Shown: positions 42,256 to 51,825 of the stretch, one piece after another
How the letters are laid out: every line of letters begins with the position of its first letter
How positions within the stretch are numbered: the first letter of the stretch is position 1
Source: JAVVTR01 sp036653535
Lineage (GTDB): Bacteria > Bacteroidota > Bacteroidia > Bacteroidales > P3
Reading direction: 5' to 3'
Length of the DNA: 64,000 bases
NCBI GenBank assembly: GCA_036653535.1
Contig: JAVVTR010000001.1
Location: 186,001 to 250,000 of the forward strand
The notes under the pieces: generated by a model
The model's database searches: none
What the model was told of the DNA's origin: nothing
Seen by the model: only the letters and a program-made list of their open reading frames with translations
Position numbers and translations under genes: made by a program

Positions 42256-44145
42256 ATGACTAAAGAAACAGAAAACATACTACCCAATGGGGAATCCAAA
42301 ATAGTGGAACAATTTCAATATACAGAAGAAAGTGTTATTCAATTGGATTGGAATGAACATATTCGTCGCCGACCGGGTATGTATATTGGAAAATTGGGAG
42401 ATGGCGCCTCTCAAGACGATGGTATTTACGTGCTTCTGAAAGAAGTGGTAGATAATGGTATTGACGAGTTTGTAATGGGCAACGGCCGTACCATAGAAAT
42501 TAATATCGCCGATGAACGAAAAGTAAGCGTACGCGATTATGGAAGAGGTATTCCTTTGGGAAAGGTTACAGAATGTGTTTCTATTATGAATACTGGAGCC
42601 AAGTACGATTCGAAAGTTTTCAAAAAATCTGTGGGTTTAAATGGAGTGGGAACCAAAGCTGTTAATGCATTATCTATTTATTTTTCTGTAGAATCTATAC
42701 GAGATGGGAAGAAAAAACAGGTGGATTTTTCCAAAGGAAATATAGTTAAAGACTATCCTATTTTACCTACCAACGAAAGAAACGGAACTCGCGTGACCTT
42801 TATACCCGACACAGAACTTTTCGGCAATTTTCATTTTTTATCGGAATATGTAGAGAAAATGTTGTGGAACTACGCCTATTTAAACAACGGTCTGTCCTTA
42901 TATTACAACAAAGAAAAAATACAAGCCAAAAACGGTTTACTAGACTTGTTGGAAAATAATATAGATGGAAATATTCTTTATCCTATTGTCTATATCAAAG
43001 ATGAGGATTTGGAATATGCTTTTACACATATAGAAAATCAATACGGTGAAGACTATTATTCTTTTGTTAATGGTCAACATACAACCCAAGGAGGAACCCA
43101 CCAATCTGCTTTTCGGGAAGCATTTGCAAAAACGGTAAAAGAATTTTATAAAAAAGATTACGACACTTCCGATATTCGCTCTTCTTTAATTGCAGCAGTG
43201 AGTCTCAAAGTAATAGAGCCGGTATTTGAATCTCAAACCAAAACCAAATTAGGCTCTATTTATATGGAACCTAATGCTGAAACCATACGTAATTATATAC
43301 ATAATTCGTTAAAGAAAAATTTAGATAACTATTTACATATAAATCCGGATGTTGCAGAGGCATTACAACATAAAATCATACAGTCGGAAAAAGAGCGTAA
43401 GAGTATGGCGGATTTGAAAAAAATCAGCCGAGAAAGTGCTAAAAAAGTGAACCTGCATAACCGGAAATTGCGCGATTGTCGCACTCATTACAACTCTAAT
43501 GATGAACGACGATTAGAAACCACTATTTTTATCACCGAGGGAGATTCTGCTACCGGTTCCATTACTAAATCGAGAAATGCCAATACCCAAGCTGTATTTA
43601 GTCTCAAGGGAAAGCCTCTTAACAGTTTTGGACTTTCCAAAAAAATTGTTTACGAAAACGAAGAATTTAATTTATTGCAAGCGGCACTAAATGTAAGCGA
43701 GAATATGGAGGGTTTGCGATATAATAATATTGTAGTTGCTACCGATGCGGATGTGGACGGAATGCATATTCGCCTTTTATTACTTACTTTTTTCCTTCAG
43801 TTTTTTCCTGATATTATAAAATCGGGGCATCTTTATATTTTGCAAACTCCCCTATTTAGAGTAAGGAATAAACAAAAAACTTTCTATTGCTACACCGAAG
43901 AAGAACGCACGAATGCTATAGAACAAGTGGGATCTCACCCGGAAATTACACGATTCAAAGGTTTGGGAGAAATTTCACCAGAGGAATTTAAGGTCTTTAT
44001 TGGCCCTCAAATACGATTAGATCCTGTGATTATGAAAAAAGATCAAAGTATTAAAGATATACTGGAATTTTACATGGGTAAAAACACCCCAGAACGACAA
44101 AGTTTTATTGTAGAAAATCTTCGTACAGATATAGATGTAGATTAG
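42256..44145 (+). CDS. parE: DNA topoisomerase IV subunit B (ParE)
   Basis: 629 residues from ATG 42256, chosen over an upstream start at 42229. GHKL ATPase motifs: EVVDNGIDEF, VRDYGRGIP, GLNGVGTKAVNAL. Transducer domain with QTKTKLGS (catalytic lysine loop). Toprim domain: FITEGDSATG and VATDADVDGMHIR. Length and the absence of the longer GyrB Toprim insert favour ParE over GyrB, but the two are close and parC is not adjacent. Works with ParC to separate replicated chromosomes. A terminator follows. Confidence 0.9.
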   Translation: MTKETENILPNGESKIVEQFQYTEESVIQLDWNEHIRRRPGMYIGKLGDGASQDDGIYVLLKEVVDNGIDEFVMGNGRTIEINIADERKVSVRDYGRGIPLGKVTECVSIMNTGAKYDSKVFKKSVGLNGVGTKAVNALSIYFSVESIRDGKKKQVDFSKGNIVKDYPILPTNERNGTRVTFIPDTELFGNFHFLSEYVEKMLWNYAYLNNGLSLYYNKEKIQAKNGLLDLLENNIDGNILYPIVYIKDEDLEYAFTHIENQYGEDYYSFVNGQHTTQGGTHQSAFREAFAKTVKEFYKKDYDTSDIRSSLIAAVSLKVIEPVFESQTKTKLGSIYMEPNAETIRNYIHNSLKKNLDNYLHINPDVAEALQHKIIQSEKERKSMADLKKISRESAKKVNLHNRKLRDCRTHYNSNDERRLETTIFITEGDSATGSITKSRNANTQAVFSLKGKPLNSFGLSKKIVYENEEFNLLQAALNVSENMEGLRYNNIVVATDADVDGMHIRLLLLTFFLQFFPDIIKSGHLYILQTPLFRVRNKQKTFYCYTEEERTNAIEQVGSHPEITRFKGLGEISPEEFKVFIGPQIRLDPVIMKKDQSIKDILEFYMGKNTPERQSFIVENLRTDIDVD

Positions 44146-44184
44146 TAAGGATTAAGTCTTAAAATCCTTATGCTGTTTTTTTTT
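44146..44184 (+). terminator. Terminator of parE
   Basis: TAAGGATT (44146-44153) pairs with AATCCTTA (44163-44170), followed by a T-run near 44175-44184. It begins directly after the parE stop and lies between convergent parE and glmS. Confidence 0.75.
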
Positions 44185-46036
44185 ATTCTACCGTAACGGA
44201 TTTAGCTAAGTTACGTGGTTGATCTACATTACAGCCCTTTTGTACTGCAATATGATAGGCTAATAATTGCAAGGGAATACAAGCTAAAATAGGAACCATC
44301 ATCTCTTCTGTTTCTGGAATTTCTATATAAAAATCCGATAGTGCCTTTACTACTGTATCGCCCTGACTAATCACAGAAATAATACGCCCTTTACGAGCTT
44401 TCACTTCCTGAATATTACTAACTATTTTTTCGTAATTTCCTTTATTTGTAGCAATAACAACAATAGGCATTTCTTCATCTATTAATGCAATGGGGCCATG
44501 CTTCATTTCCGCAGCAGGATAGCCCTCGGCATGAATATAGGAAATTTCTTTTAACTTTAATGCACCTTCTAATGCCAAAGGATAATTATAGCCTCTACCC
44601 AAATACAAAAAGTTTTTAGAATAGGTAAATATTTTTGCAAAATCCTCAATAGCGACATCCTGTTTTAGTGTTATTTCTATTTTCTTTGGTAAATCGTGTA
44701 GTTCGTTAACTATACGCGTGAATTTTTCATTATCTATCGTTTTCTTTTCCTTAGCCAACGACAAAGCGATTAAAATCAAAACACATACTTGGGCCGTAAA
44801 AGCCTTGGTAGAAGCAACCCCTATTTCCGGACCCGCATGGGTATAGGTTCCACTGTGTGTTGCCCGTGGAATGGACGCTCCTACAACATTACAAATACCA
44901 TAAACAAAGGCTCCATGTTCTTTCGCCAACTGAACAGCCGCTAAAGTATCGGCCGTTTCCCCCGATTGAGAAATAGCAATGATTACATCATCGGCATAAA
45001 TCAAAGGATGTCTATATCTAAACTCAGAAGCATATTCCACTTCTACTGGAATACGTGCTAATTCTTCAATAAGATATTCCCCCACTAAGCCTGCATGCCA
45101 AGAAGTTCCACAGGCAACGATAATAATTCGTCGTGCTTTAAGAAATTTTTCTTTATAATCAATAATACCAGAAAGAGCCACTTGATTTCTATCTACATTA
45201 ATTCTTCCTCTTAAAGAATCTCTAATAGTTTTGGGTTGTTCGTAAATCTCCTTAATCATAAAGTGATCGTAGCCATCCTTTTCCAACATATTCAGATTCA
45301 TTTCTAAAGTCTGAATTAGAGGAGTTTTTTTCACATTCTTTAAATTCGTGATTTCTAAACGTGGAGGCTCAGAGTTCTGAATTTGCATAACAGCTATCTC
45401 TTCGTCTTCCAAATAAACCACATTCTTAGTATATTCTACAATAGGAGTGGCATCGGATGCTATTAAAAATTCATTTTCTCCTATTCCAATCACCAAAGGA
45501 CTTCCTTTACGAGCTGCTATAAGCATGCGAGGATCCTGTTTAGAAACAATAGCTATTGCATAGGCTCCCACAATTTGACTAAGTGCTTGGTGCACCGCTT
45601 CCACCAAAGAAATATGACTATTCATACGAATATAATCAATAAGCTGAACCAAAACTTCGGTATCCGTATCGCTACAAAAACTACGCCCTTGCTTTATTAG
45701 CTCCTCTTTGATGGTAGCATAATTTTCAATAATCCCATTATGTATTAAAGCAATATCCTCATATTGAGAATAGTGAGGGTGTGCGTTAATTTGATTTGGT
45801 TCACCATGAGTAGCCCAACGGGTATGCGCAATTCCTATAGACCCACTCATGTCTTTATCTTTCACATATTCTTCCAAATCGGCCACCTTGCCCCTGGTTT
45901 TATATACATGCAATTTTTCATTATTATATATACAAACACCAGCACTATCATATCCCCGATATTCCAAACGATGAAGTCCTTTTATTAAAATAGGATAGGC
46001 TTCTTTTTTACCTATATATGCAACTATTCCACACAT
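44183..46036 (-). CDS. glmS: Glutamine--fructose-6-phosphate aminotransferase (isomerizing)
   Basis: Makes glucosamine 6-phosphate for peptidoglycan and LPS. 617 residues. The N-terminal nucleophile Cys2 (MCGIVAYIG) opens the glutaminase domain (GIAHTRWATHGEP, HNGIIENY, SDTDTEV). Two SIS domains follow (CGTSWHAG, SQSGETADT, GRGYNYPLALEGALKLKE). It ends PRNLAKSVTVE, as in the family. It is the last gene of the glgA-like/DUF4270/glmS run, 12 bases after the lipoprotein gene. No glmS ribozyme is expected or seen. Confidence 0.98.
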   Translation of the reverse strand: MCGIVAYIGKKEAYPILIKGLHRLEYRGYDSAGVCIYNNEKLHVYKTRGKVADLEEYVKDKDMSGSIGIAHTRWATHGEPNQINAHPHYSQYEDIALIHNGIIENYATIKEELIKQGRSFCSDTDTEVLVQLIDYIRMNSHISLVEAVHQALSQIVGAYAIAIVSKQDPRMLIAARKGSPLVIGIGENEFLIASDATPIVEYTKNVVYLEDEEIAVMQIQNSEPPRLEITNLKNVKKTPLIQTLEMNLNMLEKDGYDHFMIKEIYEQPKTIRDSLRGRINVDRNQVALSGIIDYKEKFLKARRIIIVACGTSWHAGLVGEYLIEELARIPVEVEYASEFRYRHPLIYADDVIIAISQSGETADTLAAVQLAKEHGAFVYGICNVVGASIPRATHSGTYTHAGPEIGVASTKAFTAQVCVLILIALSLAKEKKTIDNEKFTRIVNELHDLPKKIEITLKQDVAIEDFAKIFTYSKNFLYLGRGYNYPLALEGALKLKEISYIHAEGYPAAEMKHGPIALIDEEMPIVVIATNKGNYEKIVSNIQEVKARKGRIISVISQGDTVVKALSDFYIEIPETEEMMVPILACIPLQLLAYHIAVQKGCNVDQPRNLAKSVTVE

Positions 46037-46048
46037 TTTGTTAGTCTT

Positions 46049-47434
46049 TTAAAAGGGAAGTTCTGTATAAATAACCTCTAATTTCATACGAGTTGAACTT
46101 TTTATATCTGTACCTGGTCCGTTTAAGCGTACCCTACAAGGAGAACCGTATCTTTCTGTAACCTTAGGCGTTATATATAAATATTCTGCTGGCTGATCTT
46201 TATATATCAAATTTTGAAAATAGCGAGTAAGCAACAATCTATATTCTCCTGTTTTTTCATTATATACTCCACCAGGATTTGTTGCATCGGGAATTGTTTC
46301 GCTTTCTAAAGCTCCTTTTTGTTTAAAACAATAGAGTTGTTTAGGAATACTAATATCTGCTTTGGTAGTGTTTTTTGCATCTGTATTCGTTAAAACTAAA
46401 GTAACTTGATTGAGTATAATTTTATTTTTCGACAAGGTCTTAAAATTAGGCACTTTAAATTGAATTTTGCTTCCACCGGAACCTTCCACATACAAACGCT
46501 CTTTCCCGGAAGAAGTATCCCCTCTCATTTGTGCTAAAAACAAAGGATCGGTAGAAGTGCTTCTATTTCTTTTAACCTGCGTAAATCGAGTAGGCCCTAA
46601 AGCAAAAACAATATAAGACACATTTTCATCCGTTCCATTATTAAAATATACTCGAATAGAAGCTCCTGCAGTTAAAAGGGAAGAAAAAGAAATAGCCGTA
46701 CTTTGAGAGGGATCGGCACAATCTTTTACTTTTAAATATATTCCAGCAAAATAATCAGAAAATATAGAACCCGGCAAATAGGCGTCGGCAGGATAGGATA
46801 ATAATTTTTTCCCAAATTCCTTACTTAAATAAGCTCTCACTGGTAATATGCTTCGAGCGCCTGTTATAGAATCGAATATAGTATCAAAAGGTTTAGGTTT
46901 TATTACAATATCTTTATTCCCGGCAAATGCGGCTGGATTATAATTTACTTCGGAACTTACGCTATACAAACTATCCGAATGGCTTCCGTTCGATAATTTA
47001 TCTATTATTTCATAAAGAGTGAAAGTAATGGGTTTCCCATTCATTGCCTTGTCTACTGTAGGGAAAAAACCAGAAAAGGGTAATACAAGAACCACAGAAT
47101 CCACCCGAGATCCAGTATATATAGCATCTGCATCTACACTACTTTTCTCATCAAAGTCCAATTCTGTTACCAAGTTGTAAGTGGCTGTTCCAAAATATTT
47201 ATCCGATACAGAACCTAAAAGGATATTAGCACTGTTTTCTACTACCAAAGAATCGTCCTTTACACTAAAGGCAACTATTTCAAAAACAGTGTCGTTGTAT
47301 TTTCCTACCAAATCGGTTTCTGAGTGCATATTACTTCCCAATATCGACTCTTCGTTTTTCTTACAAGAAATACTAATTAAAAAAACAAAACAAAACAAAA
47401 AAAGGCTGCGTAAACCATAAGATTTAAAAATCAC
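46049..47434 (-). CDS. DUF4270 surface/periplasmic lipoprotein
   Basis: 461 residues from a GTG at 47434, chosen because it gives a compact lipoprotein signal (IFKSYGLRSLFLFCFVFLISISC) with lipidation Cys near residue 24. An ATG at 47524 is also possible; it would overlap the upstream gene by 11 bases and add 30 residues before the signal. The mature part is beta-rich, with DAIYTGSRVDSVVLVLPFSGFF and C-terminal strands. DUF4270 proteins are common in Bacteroidetes and of unknown function. The gene sits between the glgA-like gene and glmS, a neighbourhood I recall as conserved in Bacteroidales. Confidence 0.85.
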   Translation of the reverse strand: MIFKSYGLRSLFLFCFVFLISISCKKNEESILGSNMHSETDLVGKYNDTVFEIVAFSVKDDSLVVENSANILLGSVSDKYFGTATYNLVTELDFDEKSSVDADAIYTGSRVDSVVLVLPFSGFFPTVDKAMNGKPITFTLYEIIDKLSNGSHSDSLYSVSSEVNYNPAAFAGNKDIVIKPKPFDTIFDSITGARSILPVRAYLSKEFGKKLLSYPADAYLPGSIFSDYFAGIYLKVKDCADPSQSTAISFSSLLTAGASIRVYFNNGTDENVSYIVFALGPTRFTQVKRNRSTSTDPLFLAQMRGDTSSGKERLYVEGSGGSKIQFKVPNFKTLSKNKIILNQVTLVLTNTDAKNTTKADISIPKQLYCFKQKGALESETIPDATNPGGVYNEKTGEYRLLLTRYFQNLIYKDQPAEYLYITPKVTERYGSPCRVRLNGPGTDIKSSTRMKLEVIYTELPF

Positions 47435-47513
47435 CGAAAAAAAGCTAAAAATTTTAAAAAAGAACTTATGGTACTTCGGATCAAAACATCGCTCCAATAA
47501 CGACAAATTGATT

Positions 47514-48335
47514 TTATTTATCATTAGACAAAAATTTTTCGTAAAATTTATTAATCCCTTCGACATAGGTTTCATCACCAGGGTAAGAAAGTACCGGTTT
47601 ATGAGAAGCTTTTACCATTTTCAGAATAGAAGGAGTCATGCTCCCAGACTTTGCCGTTAATACCAAGCCATCAGAATGATCTACTGCCGCTTGCATCAAA
47701 TCCTGAAAAGCAAATTCCCCATAAGGTTGAATGTCTTTAGAGGAAAAATTATCAAACTTCAATTTATCAACGAATGTTTTATTAAACTTACCTTCAAAAC
47801 TGTCTGAAAAAAGGGAAGTAATAATTTTAGTATTTGCAAAAATTGGACTATCCTTAAATATTTTCTTGATGTAAAGGGGAACCAAGGACGTAAACCAACC
47901 ATTACAATGAATAATATCTGGAGTCCAACTTAATTTTTTAATCGTTTCTATCACCCCTCTTGCAAAAAACACAGCCTTTTCATCATTATCTTCATAAAAT
48001 TTCCCGTTTTTATCGTGAAACATATTCTTTTTATGAAAATACTCCTCATTATCAATAAAATATATTTGCATGCGCGCTGCTTGTATAGAGGCCACTTTAA
48101 TAATCAAAGGGTGATCCGAATCGTTGATAATAAGGTTCATTCCGGAAAGACGAATCACTTCATGTAATTGATTCCTTCTCTCATTAATGGTGCCGAATTT
48201 GGGCATAAAAGTACGAATTTCTTTTCCGCACTCCTGTATTCCCTGAGGAAGGTACCTACCCATTTTTGACATCTGGCTTTCCCTGACGTACGGATAAATT
48301 TCTTGATTAACAAATAAAATTTTAGGCTTTTCCAT
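47514..48335 (-). CDS. Short GT5-like 'glycogen/starch synthase' homologue
   Basis: 273 residues from ATG 48335 (MEKPKILFVNQEIYPYV). It matches only the N-terminal Rossmann domain of GT5 glycogen synthases (HCNGWFTSLVPLYIKKIF corresponds to the HDWHT region). The ADP-glucose-binding K-x-G-G motif normally after PYV is absent; the sequence there is RESQMSKMG. The whole second GT domain, about 200 residues, is missing. The frame is intact, so it is not a recent truncation. As I recall, Bacteroidales carry such short homologues next to panC and DUF4270. A catalytic glycogen synthase role is doubtful. Confidence 0.8.
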   Translation of the reverse strand: MEKPKILFVNQEIYPYVRESQMSKMGRYLPQGIQECGKEIRTFMPKFGTINERRNQLHEVIRLSGMNLIINDSDHPLIIKVASIQAARMQIYFIDNEEYFHKKNMFHDKNGKFYEDNDEKAVFFARGVIETIKKLSWTPDIIHCNGWFTSLVPLYIKKIFKDSPIFANTKIITSLFSDSFEGKFNKTFVDKLKFDNFSSKDIQPYGEFAFQDLMQAAVDHSDGLVLTAKSGSMTPSILKMVKASHKPVLSYPGDETYVEGINKFYEKFLSNDK

Positions 48336-48356
48336 GCAGATAAAAAATAGTTTTCG

Positions 48357-48364
48357 CAAAGTTA
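48357..48364 (-). promoter_or_regulatory. -7 element of the glgA-like/DUF4270/glmS operon
   Basis: TAACTTTG on the minus strand, an exact consensus match, about 20 bases before the ATG at 48335. No -33 element with proper spacing was found. Confidence 0.45.
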
Positions 48365-48546
48365 CTAAAAATTTCCGAGTATGCCACTGTACAAATTAGT
48401 AAATAACGATATAGTGTTAAGAAAAATATTAATTTAAAAGGAAAAACAATTGCAAAATAGGGTATAATTAAAAAACGTCTCCTTTTTTTACTAAAATTAT
48501 ATTATGCATTTTTAAAACAAACTATCGTACTCTCCTCTTACAACCG
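48365..48546. other. Intergenic region upstream of glgA-like and recJ genes
   Basis: About 180 AT-rich bases between divergent promoters. No repeats, RNA genes or coding frames were recognised. Confidence 0.3.
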
Positions 48547-48578
48547 TTTGGTGCGTATCATAATTTATCGTAACTTTG
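48547..48578 (+). promoter_or_regulatory. Promoter of recJ
   Basis: TTTG at 48547-48550, 20 bases, then TAACTTTG at 48571-48578: a full match to the Bacteroidetes promoter consensus. The leader to the ATG at 48682 is about 95 bases. Confidence 0.7.
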
Positions 48579-48681
48579 TAACTTAAAATCTTTGCAAGAA
48601 ATTCACAAGTACGCTTAATCAAATAGGGGCATTGCGTGAAACTTAATATCGATTATACACTTTTAAAATCAACGGTCAGGT

Positions 48682-50439
48682 ATGGATAAGCTGTGGGTGG
48701 CAAAGCAGGTGGACGGGCAAATCCCTAATGATTTACATCCGAACCGTCATATATCAAAACTCTTATATCAACGGAAAATAACCACAAAAGAAGAGGTCGA
48801 AAAATTTTTCAATCCAAAAATCGAATACTTACACTATCCTTTTTTAATGAAAGATATGGAAAAGGCGGTAAATCGAGTGGAACAAGCGATAACGACAAAA
48901 GAGAAGATATGTGTTTATGGCGACTATGATGTGGATGGAACCACTGCAGTGGCCTTAGTATATTCCTTTTTAGAAAGCATAGGAGCCGATCTTGGTTTTT
49001 TTATCCCTGATAGATATTTAGATGGTTATGGCCTTTCCAAACGTGGTATAGATTATGCAGCCAATCATGGGGTTACCTTAATGATTGTTTTAGACTGTGG
49101 TATTAAAGCCCATGAGCAAGTTTTATATGCTAAATCTAAGGGCATAGATGTGATTATAGGGGATCATCACCGTCCAGGCGATACCCTTCCCGATGCTTTT
49201 GCTGTTTTGGATCCCAAACGTAACGATTGCGAATATCCATACAAGGAACTTTCCGGTTGTGGCGTTGGGTTTAAGCTAATTCAAGCTTATGCTTTGCAAC
49301 ACGATATGGATGTACGAAAAAACGTATATCCTCTTCTTGATTTAGTAGCAGTTAGTATTGCGTCCGATATTGTTCCTCTTACTGACGAAAATCGTATACT
49401 TTCCTATTTCGGACTTATGTTGCTTAATACACATCCAAGACCGGGGATAGAAACTATTTTAAATTACTCTAAAGTTAAACGAAATTCTTTTCCTACCCTA
49501 TTAGCTAAAGGTTGCAATAAGCCTTTGTATTTTAATAAAGAACTTACCAATAACGATTTGGTGTTTTTTGTAGGTCCTCGTATTAACGCAGCAGGACGTA
49601 TGGAATGCGGAAAAAATGCCGTGCAACTTTTGCTTTGTAAAAATCTGCAAGAAGCGGAAGAAATTGGAAAAAATATAAATTCTTTCAATACAGAGAGGAA
49701 ATCTTTAGACCATTTGGCTACCGAAGAGGCTTTAACGCAAATTGAACAAAACGAACTTTTACAAACCCGTTATACTACGGTGGTTTTTGATAAATCTTGG
49801 AACCAAGGCGTAATAGGTATTGTAGCCTCTCGATTAACAGAATCTTATTATCGCCCTACTATTGTTTTTACAGAATCTAAATCGGAAGAAATGTTAGTAG
49901 GTTCTGCTCGTTCCATAAAAGGTTTTGATATTTATGATGCCATTGAAGCCTGTGGAGATTTATTAGAACATTTTGGAGGTCATAAATATGCGGCGGGTTT
50001 ATCTATACGACCAGAAAATTTCGAAAAATTTAGCGAAGCCTTTGAGCAAATAGTTACAGAAACATTGCAAAACAAACAAATGGTTCCAGAAATAGAAATA
50101 GATGATGAGGTGCCATTTTCAGATATTACCAATGAGTTTTTTGAAGAGTTGAAAAAATTTGCTCCTTTTGGTCCCAAAAACATGAATCCAATTTTTAAAA
50201 GTGTGAACGTTAGAGATGCCGGTCCTTCGCGACGAGTTGGAAATAACCATTTGAAATTATCTCTTTTTCAAGCAGACACATCATCTTATCCTTTAAATGG
50301 TATAGCTTTCCAACAAGGAGACTCTTTTGAGGATATAAAATCAGGACAGCCCTTTAGTATCTGCTATCATATAGAAGAAAACGAATGGAATGGTACTATT
50401 TCTACGCAATTGAATATTAAAGATATTAAATTTAATTAG
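48682..50439 (+). CDS. recJ: Single-stranded-DNA-specific exonuclease RecJ
   Basis: 585 residues. 5'-3' exonuclease of recombination and mismatch repair. DHH motifs: YGDYDVDGTTAVAL near residue 80, VLDCGIKA, GDHHRPGD, LDPKRNDCEYP and a DHHA1 domain with GGHKYAAGLSI near residue 430. A C-terminal OB fold is seen after about 480 (FGPKNMNPIFKS). Length is normal. Confidence 0.96.
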   Translation: MDKLWVAKQVDGQIPNDLHPNRHISKLLYQRKITTKEEVEKFFNPKIEYLHYPFLMKDMEKAVNRVEQAITTKEKICVYGDYDVDGTTAVALVYSFLESIGADLGFFIPDRYLDGYGLSKRGIDYAANHGVTLMIVLDCGIKAHEQVLYAKSKGIDVIIGDHHRPGDTLPDAFAVLDPKRNDCEYPYKELSGCGVGFKLIQAYALQHDMDVRKNVYPLLDLVAVSIASDIVPLTDENRILSYFGLMLLNTHPRPGIETILNYSKVKRNSFPTLLAKGCNKPLYFNKELTNNDLVFFVGPRINAAGRMECGKNAVQLLLCKNLQEAEEIGKNINSFNTERKSLDHLATEEALTQIEQNELLQTRYTTVVFDKSWNQGVIGIVASRLTESYYRPTIVFTESKSEEMLVGSARSIKGFDIYDAIEACGDLLEHFGGHKYAAGLSIRPENFEKFSEAFEQIVTETLQNKQMVPEIEIDDEVPFSDITNEFFEELKKFAPFGPKNMNPIFKSVNVRDAGPSRRVGNNHLKLSLFQADTSSYPLNGIAFQQGDSFEDIKSGQPFSICYHIEENEWNGTISTQLNIKDIKFN

Positions 50440-50481
50440 AAACTGCCCAAGTTTAATTATCTTGTTTTTTAGATTCGGTAA

Positions 50482-50579
50482 TAGATGTTTCCTCGGGTTC
50501 GCTATTTATCTTTAAATTGGGAATCTCAAACCCCGTATGAATTATATAATAGACATTCCATCGGGTTCGCTATTAACAC
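50482..50579. repeat. Imperfect direct repeat at the 3' end of the ligase-like gene
   Basis: TCGGGTTCGCTATT occurs at about 50493-50506 and again at about 50563-50576, 70 bases apart, with similarity extending over about 28 bases. The right copy encodes the C-terminus of the ligase-like protein (NSEPDGMSII on the minus strand). The left copy would encode NSEPEETSI in a different frame, beyond the stop. Confidence 0.6.
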
Positions 50580-51792
50580 CCTCTTTATCTTTTCTTTTTA
50601 TAGTCAAAAACATAATAGCCATCGCAATATATAATTCCGGTATAAAGGTTACAGAAGAGGAGGCCGTTGCTAAGAAAAATGGCAGAAGAACGTATAGTGC
50701 CACACCCTTTGTTTTCCATATAAAATGAATAAACATATAAACCAAGGCCAATAAACCACTTATCCCTGTTTCTACCAAGAAAACGAGCCAATAATTATGA
50801 GCATAGATTAACATCACTTTATCGGATTCTGAAAGACCTACACCAAAAAGCCATTGCCACAAAGTAGCCGTTTGTAAATAAGCACAAGCATAATTAAAGA
50901 TATCAAATTTAGACATAAAGCTCAAATCGTACCGAAACAGAGGATAAATTACAAAAAGTCCAAAAACGGAAATTAAAACCAAAAAAGCCGCCAATATTAA
51001 CAATAAATTTTTCCGTTTAGGAACAAAAAAGTATATCAAACCTAATATAGCTGCAAAAACACAAGCTCTTGAAAGAGTTAAAAATAAAAGAATAATAAAT
51101 AAAAATATTAACTTACGATAATGGGAAAATAATTTTTTATTTTCCCATAGTAAAGCCTTTTTCTTTGGTTCATCGCCAACACCGCTTATGGCTATTTGTC
51201 GCTTTTGATAGTTATACCACCATAACACAAAAAAAAGTATGATAATCAAATGTATTGCAGTTCCATTACTCTCAAAAAACATAGGTCCATCAAACTTAAA
51301 TCTATAAATTCCGAAGGAGGTACTGCTTCCATTTATAATTTTATAAATGACCACTCCATACCTTCCTATAGCTTCTAATATATAGATAAGCGCTGCTATG
51401 TAAATAAACCAATCTATTTTGTTTTTCCAGTTCCGAAGAGGCGATTTTCCTACTAAACCTATACAAACAGGAAAATATAAAGCGGCACAAACCACACTCC
51501 AATAGCGTCGAATTTGGGCTCCCATAAAATACTGTTCCAAAAAAATATAGAAAGCAAAAAAACATACCGGAAGAATGGCTTGTATTTGCCACCGGTCGCA
51601 ACTTAAAGGATTTTTCGTAAGATTGCCATCGTACAAAAGTAAACAACAAAGCACAGACAATAAAAAACAAATCATAGTGGGAGGAACAGATAGCCAAGTG
51701 TGGCTAATTACACTGGCAAAAGGGATAAGCAGCCAAAGCCCTAAGTTTTGACAACTTCCTTTATTTACTGTTATCTTCCAAAAATTTTTCAT
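50542..51792 (-). CDS. O-antigen ligase-like membrane protein (second copy of superfamily)
   Basis: 416 residues with about ten hydrophobic segments. The superfamily signature is clear: WQWLFGVGLSESDKVMLIYAHNYWLVFLVETGISG, with the conserved histidine before a membrane segment. Acts at the periplasmic face on undecaprenyl-linked glycans, either as polymerase or as ligase to lipid A. It is only about 23% similar by eye to the protein at 2925 and is not in a glycan cluster; the next genes on its strand are rluA-family, rng and HU. A short repeat and a frame change at its 3' end suggest that the C-terminus has been altered. Confidence 0.8.
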   Translation of the reverse strand: MKNFWKITVNKGSCQNLGLWLLIPFASVISHTWLSVPPTMICFLLSVLCCLLLYDGNLTKNPLSCDRWQIQAILPVCFFAFYIFLEQYFMGAQIRRYWSVVCAALYFPVCIGLVGKSPLRNWKNKIDWFIYIAALIYILEAIGRYGVVIYKIINGSSTSFGIYRFKFDGPMFFESNGTAIHLIIILFFVLWWYNYQKRQIAISGVGDEPKKKALLWENKKLFSHYRKLIFLFIILLFLTLSRACVFAAILGLIYFFVPKRKNLLLILAAFLVLISVFGLFVIYPLFRYDLSFMSKFDIFNYACAYLQTATLWQWLFGVGLSESDKVMLIYAHNYWLVFLVETGISGLLALVYMFIHFIWKTKGVALYVLLPFFLATASSSVTFIPELYIAMAIMFLTIKRKDKEGVNSEPDGMSII

Positions 51793-51825
51793 ACTCCCTA
51801 TAAGAAAAAAAACAGCATTCGAATC

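Noticed and set aside
42229..44145. Annotation as GyrB
   Set aside because: Length (629) and lack of a long Toprim insertion favour ParE; a direct comparison with a second type-II B subunit in the genome would settle it.
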